A stretch of DNA of 64,000 nucleotides from Lachnospiraceae bacterium. Its GTDB lineage: Bacteria > Bacillota > Clostridia > Lachnospirales > Lachnospiraceae. This document shows positions 56,848-64,000 of the stretch, one piece after another; position 1 is the first letter of the stretch, and every line of letters begins with the position of its first letter. Where the stretch lies: NCBI GenBank assembly GCA_015057405.1, contig SVEK01000008.1, forward strand, positions 22,406 to 86,405, given 5' to 3'. The position numbers and the translations under genes were made by a program. Below the pieces are notes generated by a model. That model did not search any database. It was not told the DNA's origin and worked only from the letters and a program-made list of their open reading frames with translations.

Positions 56848-57417
56848 TTAATTCAAGGTTATTATCCTATCAGCAAAACATAATTTATCGTAGTTTTTGC
56901 CAACTGCAACAACACATATTTTTCGCTCATAATGTACCATTTTACGAAGTTCTAAACAGAATGAAACTATAAAATCATCACCCCGGTCTTGATAAGGTTC
57001 ATCCAAAAGAATAATATCAGGAAATCTTAAAATCGAGTTTATTACAAACGGTATGGAATTATCACTTTTAGACGCATAATACATATATCCGTACGTATCA
57101 ATCATATGATTAATTATCACATAATTATAATCGAATTTTTTACCATACATTAAGGGGCTGTCACTACACACGTATGAATAATGATTTTCATTATACAAAT
57201 AAACGATATTACAGGACGACATTTCTATACTCTTTCCGCCATACGTAATACTACCTTCATCAGGCGGTATAATTCCTGCAAGTATTGAAAGCAACGTAGA
57301 TTTACCACAACCTTTATCTCCAGATATGGCCACAAGTTCTCCTTCTCCGACTTCAAAACTGAAATTATTATAATAAGGACTATAAGAAATTTTGTTAACC
57401 TTCAAAGACAATTTCAT
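56848..57417 (-). CDS. Orphan, degenerate ABC-type ATPase
   Basis: A short ATP-binding protein of 189 residues. Walker A (SGDKGCGKST) and Walker B (DIILLDEP) are good. However, the LSGGQ signature expected about 25 residues before Walker B is not present (the region reads YASKSDNSIPFVINSIL), and the H-loop histidine after the D-loop is missing (VAVGKNYD). No permease gene neighbours it. It may bind ATP without normal transport cycling or pair with a distant partner. The start is ATG at 57417. Confidence 0.75.
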   Translation of the reverse strand: MKLSLKVNKISYSPYYNNFSFEVGEGELVAISGDKGCGKSTLLSILAGIIPPDEGSITYGGKSIEMSSCNIVYLYNENHYSYVCSDSPLMYGKKFDYNYVIINHMIDTYGYMYYASKSDNSIPFVINSILRFPDIILLDEPYQDRGDDFIVSFCLELRKMVHYERKICVVAVGKNYDKLCFADRIITLN

Positions 57418-57476
57418 ACATCCGGCCTTTATTTTTATTATATGAATTAATTATTGTATTGTTCATCATACATTTT

Positions 57477-57505
57477 TTGAATAAAAAAGAAAAAACAGAT
57501 AATAC
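57477..57505 (+). promoter_or_regulatory. Promoter of the low-complexity lipoprotein gene
   Basis: TTGAAT (57477-57482), 17 bp, TAATAC (57500-57505), 36 bp upstream of the start codon. Confidence 0.5.
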
Positions 57506-57540
57506 TATAAATGATATTTTTATTTTAGGAGGACACTATA

Positions 57541-58044
57541 GTGAAAAAGAAAATCTTAATATTGACAGCAATCACCTGTATGGCTTTTAGTATGATAGCC
57601 TGTGGAGGCAAGGATGATGCTAACAACATGAACAATTCTGCTACCGACGATACTGCCGATGACAACGAATCAGACAATACTGCAAATGGTGGTGCCACCA
57701 GCGCTCCTACCGACGACACTACCGACACTGCAACTGACAATTCTACCGGCAATGCTACAGGCGGCACTGATAGCTCAGACAATTCTGCCAATACCACAGA
57801 TTCCACAACCGGCACAGATGGCAACACCGACACAAATGGCAACACAGATAGTAATAACGATACAAATAATGCTGCCAACAACAAAGCACGTACAAATAAC
57901 AACGTCACTACTAACAACACAACAGGAAACAACGTCTCTAACGCAATAGACGATATTGCCACAGGCGCCGGCAATGCGGTTAAAGACGCAGGAAACGCCG
58001 TACGTGATATAGGAAATGGTGTTGGAAACGCGATGACACAATAA
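57541..58044 (+). CDS. Low-complexity Asn/Thr/Asp/Gly-rich lipoprotein
   Basis: A 167-residue predicted lipoprotein. Starts at GTG after TTAGGAGG. Signal peptide KKKILILTAITCMAFSMIAC has the lipobox cysteine at 21. Residues 25-130 are almost entirely N, T, D, S, G and A. The last 35 residues form an amphipathic alanine/glycine helix with repeats of GNAVKDAGNAVRDIGNGVGNA. A wall-spanning or surface spacer role is likely; no domain is recognised. The antisense strand also lacks stops for 183 codons, an artefact of the repetitive codons. Confidence 0.75.
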   Translation: MKKKILILTAITCMAFSMIACGGKDDANNMNNSATDDTADDNESDNTANGGATSAPTDDTTDTATDNSTGNATGGTDSSDNSANTTDSTTGTDGNTDTNGNTDSNNDTNNAANNKARTNNNVTTNNTTGNNVSNAIDDIATGAGNAVKDAGNAVRDIGNGVGNAMTQ

Positions 58045-58059
58045 ATATAATATTCCCAA

Positions 58060-58875
58060 TCACAAAACGATAACACCTGCCATATTTCCTCTATTACCCA
58101 TTGTCTGTCTATGGGATATCATTAATTCAGGATTATGGCAAGTACATATTTCAGGAATATCCAGATTATCACTTTTTATTCCGGCGCTCAGGAGAATATG
58201 CTCATTAGCCTTCCACAAATTGAGAAGGTATTTTCCATTTCCTTTACTGTGCAACAACTCATCATGAATACTTTGCGGAAATTCTTTTTCAAACTGCAAC
58301 GCCACATCCTCGCTCACTTCATAACAGTTCATGCAAATTGACGGTCCGATAACTGCGATAATATCATCTCTGTTACATCCCATCTCTTTACACATATATT
58401 CAACCATCTTTCCGCCGATTCCTGCTATTGTGCCACGCCATCCCGAATGAGCTGTGGCAATCACTTTATTAACCGGGTCGTAAAAAAACAATGGAACACA
58501 ATCCGCGTAAAATGTCATAATCGGCACTCCGGGTTCATCAGTAACCAATCCGTCAGCACCCGGCATTCCCTTTTCTCCCTTCATGCCGTGACCTCTGTCT
58601 TTAATTCCGACTCTTTCAATATGTGTTTCATGTATTTGATCTGAAAATACAGTATCAAGATGATTATAACCTATTGCTTCTGCAAATCTTCGATGGTTTT
58701 CCATTACATTTTCATAATCATCGCCTCTGTGAAAACTAAGATTCATGCTTTTATATATTCCGCTGCTGACACCGCCTATTCTGGTAGAAAAACCATGTTT
58801 AACACCAGCTTTAGTAAGCTTATCAAACGTAAGATACAAAACTCCGTTAGGTGCAAGATTAATTGTAGTATTCAT
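58060..58875 (-). CDS. pgeF: YfiH/PgeF family protein (polyphenol oxidase / purine nucleoside phosphorylase-like)
   Basis: A 271-residue cytosolic enzyme of the laccase-domain family, whose members show purine nucleoside phosphorylase and adenosine deaminase activity or peptidoglycan-editing effects. The metal motif HSGWRGTIAGIGG is present, with another Cys/His cluster (CMNCYEVSEDV and CTCHNPEL) and the C-terminal SHRQTMGNRGNMAG. The ATG overlaps the end of the amidase gene by 17 bp, indicating coupling. The exact activity is not readable. Confidence 0.92.
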   Translation of the reverse strand: MNTTINLAPNGVLYLTFDKLTKAGVKHGFSTRIGGVSSGIYKSMNLSFHRGDDYENVMENHRRFAEAIGYNHLDTVFSDQIHETHIERVGIKDRGHGMKGEKGMPGADGLVTDEPGVPIMTFYADCVPLFFYDPVNKVIATAHSGWRGTIAGIGGKMVEYMCKEMGCNRDDIIAVIGPSICMNCYEVSEDVALQFEKEFPQSIHDELLHSKGNGKYLLNLWKANEHILLSAGIKSDNLDIPEICTCHNPELMISHRQTMGNRGNMAGVIVL

Positions 58876-60100
58876 CTATTCCATCTGCCATCCCTTCTGC
58901 CAATAATTGTTGATATTCTTTATCCTGAAGTTTACGGTCTTCCGCCGGATTAGACATAAATCCCATCTCTATAAGGGTAACCGGAATCGTACTCCAGTTA
59001 GTTCCTGTCAAATCATCTCTCGGTGACAGACCCCTGTTTCTTGCTTTTGTTTTTTTACACATCGCATTAAGAACACATTCGGACAACTTCTTGCTTGCAG
59101 GACTAAGTTTTGAAATAAACCTGTTAGCTTGTGTAGGATAAAGCGCACTGGCTCCGTTAACTGACGAATCGCCAATACCGTCTCCGTGAAGTCTAATACA
59201 TATATCTGCCGATTTATTTGCTTTTATTGCTCTCTCCTTATTGCTTATATTCACATTATGACCGGTTCTTATCATCACAACCTTATACCCTCTTTGCACA
59301 AGTTCCTTCTTCAGCTTCTTTGCAACAGCTAGTGTAAGTTTATACTCAGGAACTTTTGTAACAACACCGGAGGTTCCTCCTGCAACCTTCGCTTTACGAA
59401 CCGATGAACCCGGACCGACAGGCTCTGTTGAACTATCTCCCCTTGCCTGGTGTCCGGCATCTATTGCAACAGTATATTTAGGCATAATCTTTATCTTTAC
59501 TCGTTTTATTACATCGTCATATTTTGCAACAACATACACCGTTCCCGACTTATATGCTGTTAATTTGCCTTTTTCTGTTATCTTAGCATACTTCGTCTTA
59601 CTTACAGACCATTTTACCTTACCTTTTTGTCCTGCCTTCAACCCGCTTATTTTAGCTTTAAATGTGTACTTTTGTCCTGCCTTTATCTTAGATTTTGGCT
59701 TGATTATCTTAATACTGACACTGTCAGTTGCCGGATTATCCGAAGCTGTAGTCTCTTCACCTGCTCCCGGAGTTGCTGATGCGACCGCATCTGCGTTTGG
59801 TACTACCGCAGTAACACCTTGACTTGCTCCGGGAGTTGCTGATGCGACCGCATCTATATTTGGCACTGCCGATGCAACATCTTGGCTTGCACCAGGGGGT
59901 GCTGATGCGACTGCATCTATATTTGGCACTGCCGATGCAACACCTTGACTTGCTCCGGGTAACATTGTTGTCGAAGCAACATTTTCATCTTGTATATCTA
60001 TAATAGGACTATATTCCTGTCCGGCTCCTATCTCTACTCCAATAACCAAAGACAACCCAAGGCTTATCGTAATAAGCCCCGTCAATACTATCTTTTTCAT
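58859..60100 (-). CDS. N-acetylmuramoyl-L-alanine amidase (Amidase_3) with Big_2-like domain
   Basis: A secreted cell-wall amidase of 413 residues. Signal peptide KKIVLTGLITISLGLSLVIG, then a 63-bp tandem repeat region (unit PGASQGVASAVPNIDAVASA, three copies plus a partial), a Big_2-like domain (KAGQKYTFKAKISGLKAGQ), and the amidase domain. Zinc ligands and catalytic residues lie in IDAGHQARGD, EYKLTLAVAK, RLHGDG and LIEMGFMSNP. The ATG at 60100 is chosen for its GGAGG site; the reading from 60148 has none. Overlaps pgeF. Confidence 0.93.
   Translation of the reverse strand: MKKIVLTGLITISLGLSLVIGVEIGAGQEYSPIIDIQDENVASTTMLPGASQGVASAVPNIDAVASAPPGASQDVASAVPNIDAVASATPGASQGVTAVVPNADAVASATPGAGEETTASDNPATDSVSIKIIKPKSKIKAGQKYTFKAKISGLKAGQKGKVKWSVSKTKYAKITEKGKLTAYKSGTVYVVAKYDDVIKRVKIKIMPKYTVAIDAGHQARGDSSTEPVGPGSSVRKAKVAGGTSGVVTKVPEYKLTLAVAKKLKKELVQRGYKVVMIRTGHNVNISNKERAIKANKSADICIRLHGDGIGDSSVNGASALYPTQANRFISKLSPASKKLSECVLNAMCKKTKARNRGLSPRDDLTGTNWSTIPVTLIEMGFMSNPAEDRKLQDKEYQQLLAEGMADGIDEYYN
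59770..59970 (-). repeat. 63-bp tandem repeat in amidase gene
   Basis: Three adjacent 21-codon units and a partial fourth, each beginning PGASQ and containing VPNxDAVASA. The units differ at few positions, so the array is young or under conversion. Copy number probably varies among strains. Confidence 0.75.
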
Positions 60101-60185
60101 CGTCAGTCCTCCATAATCTAATCGTTTTCTTACATTCAATACGCACATTTATTTTATTATTATATATACGTTATTGCAAGAAAAA

Positions 60186-60224
60186 GTATCTTCCCATCTA
60201 TTATTATAATAAATGAGAAGATAC
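60186..60224 (-). terminator. Terminator after the Ig-like protein gene
   Basis: On the minus strand GTATCTTC (60217-60224) pairs with GAAGATAC (60186-60193), extended by a CAT/ATG step, and is followed by TTTTTCTTG. Confidence 0.7.
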
Positions 60225-60249
60225 ATTTCTTTAATTAACGCTTAGTGAT

Positions 60250-63200
60250 TTATTTGATTTTTACACGTTTCGCTTTACTGTAGCTACTATAAATCTTTTC
60301 TCCGGCAGACAATTTATACGACCTTACTTTTACGTAATATGTCTTTTTCTTTTTAAGATTTTTAATTTTCACAGAAGTTGTTTTATTCTTTTTGACTGTG
60401 ATACTCTTAGATTTCTTAAAGTTCTTATTGTCTGCATATCTGATTTGATAACCGCTTGCCATTTTATCCCGCTTCCATCCCGCAACAATTGTCTTTTTCT
60501 TATTGGACGCAAGTGTTTTTAGTTGCGGTTTCTTAGGTAAAACTTTTACGGTTACTTTTTTCTCCGCTGCATTATACTGTGAAGTTTCTGCTGAACGTAT
60601 AACTATTTCAGCTTTTCCGTATCCTTTTACGGTTACTTTTCCATCATTGCCGACAACTGCAACTTTATCATCGGATGATTTATATGTAAGTGCAGTTTTC
60701 TTATCAGATTCTGCTCCGATAGTAAATGACTTACTCTTTCCATACACAACATTATATACATCTTTATCAGTTGTAATAATCTGCGACTTACGTATGTCAT
60801 CCATTGTTATTGTTGCATTTACTGTTACTCCGGCTCCGTTGGTTACACGAACCTCATACGTTCCTCCGGCTGTAATCGTATAACCATTCATATAGTTTGC
60901 AGTAATATCAGCAAATGCTCCGCCGTTCATTGCAATCTGAACTGATGCAATTCCTGAAGCTCCGGCCGTTGCATTTACCCCAATCACATTAGCGGATGTC
61001 TTGTTCAGGCTTATTGTCGGTGCAACTGTATCCTGCTTCCATGCAACTGTCTTTGTCACCGTATTTCCCGCTTTGTCAGTTACACTAATCAGAATATTGT
61101 GGCTACCATCTGAAAGACCATCAATAGTAAACTGCTTACTTCCTGCAAATACTGTTCCGCCATCAATCTGATATGTCACACCATTATCTGCAATATCTGC
61201 AAGCGAATCATTTGCACTTACCTCAACATATGCACCTGCTGACGTAATCCAATTGGCTTCATCATAACTTGGTTTAACATCAATTACTGCAGCTGTCTTA
61301 TCAACAATTATTCCATCAGTACTAAGATATGTAATATTACCCGCTTTGTCTGTAATTCTGACGTAAACTACCGCCTTTTCTTCTTTTTCAAGCTTAACAC
61401 TGTCCGTTGTCCAGTCATTATCATTTAATGCTTTGATTTCTTCAATGGTTTTAGCCTCTTTAGAACAGTAATATTCAATCCTGTCAACTCCACTGACTGC
61501 ATCATCTGCGGTTGCTTCCACAACCACGGTATCATTGAAGAATAGTCCGAATGTAATAGTATTAAGGAATTTTCTCCATCCGGATTCAGCAGCCTTTACT
61601 TCACCTTCCGGTGCCGTCATATCGATGTTTACTGTTGTAATGTCGGCTGTAGCAATACTTCCTGCATTATTCATGAAGAACAATTGCTTAGGAGCCTTGT
61701 CTTTTCCTTCACCTGTTACGGAATAGGTTCCTGAATATGTACCATTTTCCGAATCCGATACAGTGTAGCCTTCACCTGCAACAATCTTAACATCTGATGT
61801 GTACCATCCGTTATTTCCGCTTACGGCTTCAATCGTGTAAGGAGCTTCCTCAAGCTGAGGGGCTGCCACCTGTACATTTACAGTCTTAACTGCTTCTTCG
61901 TAGTTTTCATTACCTTTTACAATTGCGGTAATAGTTGTATTTCCGTTCTTAAGTGCTTCTACCGGAACACTGGCCACTGCTGTTTCTGCATCAAATGTTA
62001 CCTGTTCGCTATTAATCCTTATGATTTCATCATCCGCTGCCGTAAATGTAACATCTCCGGTTTTTACTCCGCCGACAATTACATTTACCTTTTCACCCGC
62101 AGTTAGTTTATAACATTCTGATGAAAATGTAAGTGTCTGTGATGCCTTAAGTATTTCAATTACTCTTACAGTTTCCGCAGCAAGTGTATAATTAACATCA
62201 TCTTGTGCGACAACCAATTTTATATTGTATACACCGGCATCAGTCGGAAGTCCCTGCACATATTCATCATCATCCTTTTTGCAGTAACTGAATTCCGCTT
62301 TAGCAGTTACACCGTCCGTATTAGCAATAATATGTTCTCCCTCTTCAATGGCTTTCCCGTCATAATATATACTCTCAACTACTGCAATACTTAAGTTAAC
62401 ACTCTTATACACTTTAATAGTGTCTGAAACCGTTACTTCTTTGTCTAAGTTATCTTTTGCAGTTATCGTGATTGTATTAATACCCTTTTTATCTAAGGTA
62501 ACAGGAATCTCTGCTTCGGTCTGTCCGTTTGAAATCTGAACAGTCTGTGCATCACCATCATTAATTATGTATGTCACACTCTTAAGTCCGTTGCTGACAG
62601 AATCATCTTTTATTTTTACAATAAGATTTGCCTTATCCCTGTACACATCTGTTGTTTCTGTTATAAGTGTTTCGCTGTCATATGCAAACTCTACAATAGG
62701 AGCGACATTACCTACTGCAACACCATCTGAAGATATGTAGCTTATGTTACCAAGTTTATCCGTAAGTCTTACATATACAACGGCTGCTTCTCCGTCTTCT
62801 ATAGTGGTCTCGGTTCCGTATGTCCATACATCATCGCTGAGTGCTTTTACCTCATCAATGTTAAGTATCTCATGTGACTTATAATATGCTATCCCATCAT
62901 CACCAATTCCGGCATGAGCATCTTCTGCCGTAATCGTAACATTCTGTGTGTCTGCTTCAAATATACCGAATGTTATTATTTCAAGGAACTTATCCCATGT
63001 ACTTTTTCCTACGGTTACTTCTCCCTCAGGTCCGAGGTAATCCATTGCAAGAACAAGTGAATATACTTCACTGACATACTGACCGTTCTTTCGCAGCGCG
63101 ATCTTATATGTAGCCGTTCCGTGAACATCATCGCCTATTGTGAGTTCTTCCTCCCACTCAGACATAATGGTTCCGTCTGAAGAAACAAATGCTATTTCCA

Positions 63201-64000
63201 CGCCTTCTTCTTTTGGTTTTACAGTAATATCACCGCTGTAATATTCATTATCTCCATTTACAGCACTGTTACCTGTTACGGTTATGTCTTCTGATGTAAG
63301 CTCATCTTTAACATATACCGTTACAATAGGACTTATCACCGTATTTTCTTCAATACCGGTTGTTCTTATCTTATTGGTAATTGCAACATAATACCGGTTA
63401 ACCGTACCTTTATCTTCTAACGTAAGCGTAAGTTTTTTACCATCGGCTTTTATCTCACGAAATTCTCCGTCTGCTGATTTCTGATACCATGTATATACAA
63501 TTTCTCCATCATCAGGAGACTGGGCATCAACCGATAATGTTACTTCTTCACCGACGGTAACACACATTGTCTCTTCGATAAGGTTTTTACTTATTACAGG
63601 CTCTTTTGCATCTTCTGCTTTCATCTGTTCTTTATAAGAATCAAGCATTACATCGGCCTGATAGCAATAATCTTCTGTTACATAATACTGGGCTGCAACA
63701 CCAAGCGTTCCTTCTCCGTTTATTGTAACATTACCCATCAAATCAACTGATATTGCTTCATTTTCCCCATCATCTGCAGCAACGTACTCTATTGCATCAT
63801 CAGGAACCATGAATTCATCACCGTTTTCGGTCACTGCATATAACGAAAGTTTTCCTGATGTTTTTTCTGCAAGAAGCATTTTTTCACCATTTATTTTTTC
63901 TCCGTCAAATGCAAGGTAAACCGATTCAATATTTCCGACAGAAGAATTCATAAGTGATGCTTTTGCAATTGTTTTTCTTCCGTATGCATCTTCTGCAGTA
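60250..64000 (-). CDS. Giant Ig-like-repeat surface protein (5' end outside window)
   Basis: At least 1250 residues of a probable surface protein. The reading frame is open up to the right edge, so the true start lies outside. It consists of many Ig-like modules: a pair of related modules carries FLxxITFGxF, then SGVDRIEYY, and VYVRITDKAGNITYLSTDG (one near residue 350, one near 830). A Big_2-like domain follows near residue 1100. The C-terminal 100 residues are lysine-rich Fn3-like (KKKTYYVKVRSYKLSAGEK). No LPXTG motif and no visible catalytic domain. Adhesion or polysaccharide binding is inferred. Confidence 0.88.
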   Translation of the reverse strand, partial: TAEDAYGRKTIAKASLMNSSVGNIESVYLAFDGEKINGEKMLLAEKTSGKLSLYAVTENGDEFMVPDDAIEYVAADDGENEAISVDLMGNVTINGEGTLGVAAQYYVTEDYCYQADVMLDSYKEQMKAEDAKEPVISKNLIEETMCVTVGEEVTLSVDAQSPDDGEIVYTWYQKSADGEFREIKADGKKLTLTLEDKGTVNRYYVAITNKIRTTGIEENTVISPIVTVYVKDELTSEDITVTGNSAVNGDNEYYSGDITVKPKEEGVEIAFVSSDGTIMSEWEEELTIGDDVHGTATYKIALRKNGQYVSEVYSLVLAMDYLGPEGEVTVGKSTWDKFLEIITFGIFEADTQNVTITAEDAHAGIGDDGIAYYKSHEILNIDEVKALSDDVWTYGTETTIEDGEAAVVYVRLTDKLGNISYISSDGVAVGNVAPIVEFAYDSETLITETTDVYRDKANLIVKIKDDSVSNGLKSVTYIINDGDAQTVQISNGQTEAEIPVTLDKKGINTITITAKDNLDKEVTVSDTIKVYKSVNLSIAVVESIYYDGKAIEEGEHIIANTDGVTAKAEFSYCKKDDDEYVQGLPTDAGVYNIKLVVAQDDVNYTLAAETVRVIEILKASQTLTFSSECYKLTAGEKVNVIVGGVKTGDVTFTAADDEIIRINSEQVTFDAETAVASVPVEALKNGNTTITAIVKGNENYEEAVKTVNVQVAAPQLEEAPYTIEAVSGNNGWYTSDVKIVAGEGYTVSDSENGTYSGTYSVTGEGKDKAPKQLFFMNNAGSIATADITTVNIDMTAPEGEVKAAESGWRKFLNTITFGLFFNDTVVVEATADDAVSGVDRIEYYCSKEAKTIEEIKALNDNDWTTDSVKLEKEEKAVVYVRITDKAGNITYLSTDGIIVDKTAAVIDVKPSYDEANWITSAGAYVEVSANDSLADIADNGVTYQIDGGTVFAGSKQFTIDGLSDGSHNILISVTDKAGNTVTKTVAWKQDTVAPTISLNKTSANVIGVNATAGASGIASVQIAMNGGAFADITANYMNGYTITAGGTYEVRVTNGAGVTVNATITMDDIRKSQIITTDKDVYNVVYGKSKSFTIGAESDKKTALTYKSSDDKVAVVGNDGKVTVKGYGKAEIVIRSAETSQYNAAEKKVTVKVLPKKPQLKTLASNKKKTIVAGWKRDKMASGYQIRYADNKNFKKSKSITVKKNKTTSVKIKNLKKKKTYYVKVRSYKLSAGEKIYSSYSKAKRVKIK

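Noticed and set aside
57525..58076. 183-codon open frame opposite the low-complexity lipoprotein gene
   Set aside because: It mirrors repetitive Asn/Thr/Asp codons; there is no ribosome site and the V/L/S/A composition is an artefact.

Overview
The window is AT-rich and densely coded, and reads as a chromosome segment of a Gram-positive anaerobe of the Clostridia, most likely Lachnospiraceae. Indicators are pyruvate phosphate dikinase, the era-yqzL-recO cluster, SpoIIM, a YjfB-type motility protein with a sigma-D-like promoter, a CotH surface protein, a PurO-type IMP cyclohydrolase behind a ZTP riboswitch, and long lysine-rich Ig-like secreted proteins. I see no phage, insertion sequence, CRISPR array or rRNA. 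One tRNA gene (Thr, anticodon CGT) is present. The species is not determined.

Layout. 0-5 kb (minus): ppdK, then queA followed by a lipid-kinase gene. 5-9 kb (plus): a ppx-ppk1 polyphosphate operon and yjfB. 9-14 kb (minus): a secreted subtilase, a membrane diguanylate cyclase and a PdxR/MocR regulator divergent from a pyridoxal kinase gene, whose 3' end seems to have gained a repeat-like tail. 15-18 kb (minus): AraC regulator, DUF3842, glyS, plus a small secreted protein. 19-28 kb: aroF (plus), then a minus-strand run ftsA-like, walJ, ACT protein, PFL/UPF0210, pepD, NUDIX, spoIIM. 28-34 kb: a small HTH regulator, then a minus-strand housekeeping run M16C peptidase, era, yqzL, recO, nucleoside deoxyribosyltransferase. 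34-38.4 kb (plus): a cold-shock gene, three tandem paralogous lipoprotein genes with a conserved leader and spacer hairpin plus a decayed fourth copy, and a secreted protein. This is the most accessory-looking stretch.

38.6-47 kb (minus): a purine module (ZTP riboswitch, purO, stand-alone AICAR transformylase, MATE transporter), a lytic transglycosylase without signal peptide, and a CPBP protease gene overlapping a CotH surface protein gene. 47-50 kb (plus): M32 carboxypeptidase and argH. 50-53 kb (minus): DUF1015, DUF624, MscS channel. 53-56 kb: a HAD phosphatase and an AI-2E family permease separated by a 159-bp nested palindrome, then tRNA-Thr. 56-64 kb: DHH phosphoesterase, an orphan degenerate ABC ATPase, a low-complexity lipoprotein, an amidase-pgeF pair, and a very large Ig-like surface protein that runs off the right edge.

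How it fits together. Most of the window is housekeeping: nucleotide, vitamin B6, polyphosphate and aromatic metabolism, ribosome maturation and DNA repair. It is interspersed with envelope genes (subtilase, CotH, amidase, lytic transglycosylase, Ig protein, lipoproteins). The points most worth a second look are the lipoprotein cassette array, the 159-bp palindromic element, the purO leader with a riboswitch followed by crossing inverted repeats, the FtsA-like protein with a long C-terminal extension, and the ABC ATPase that lacks its signature motif.
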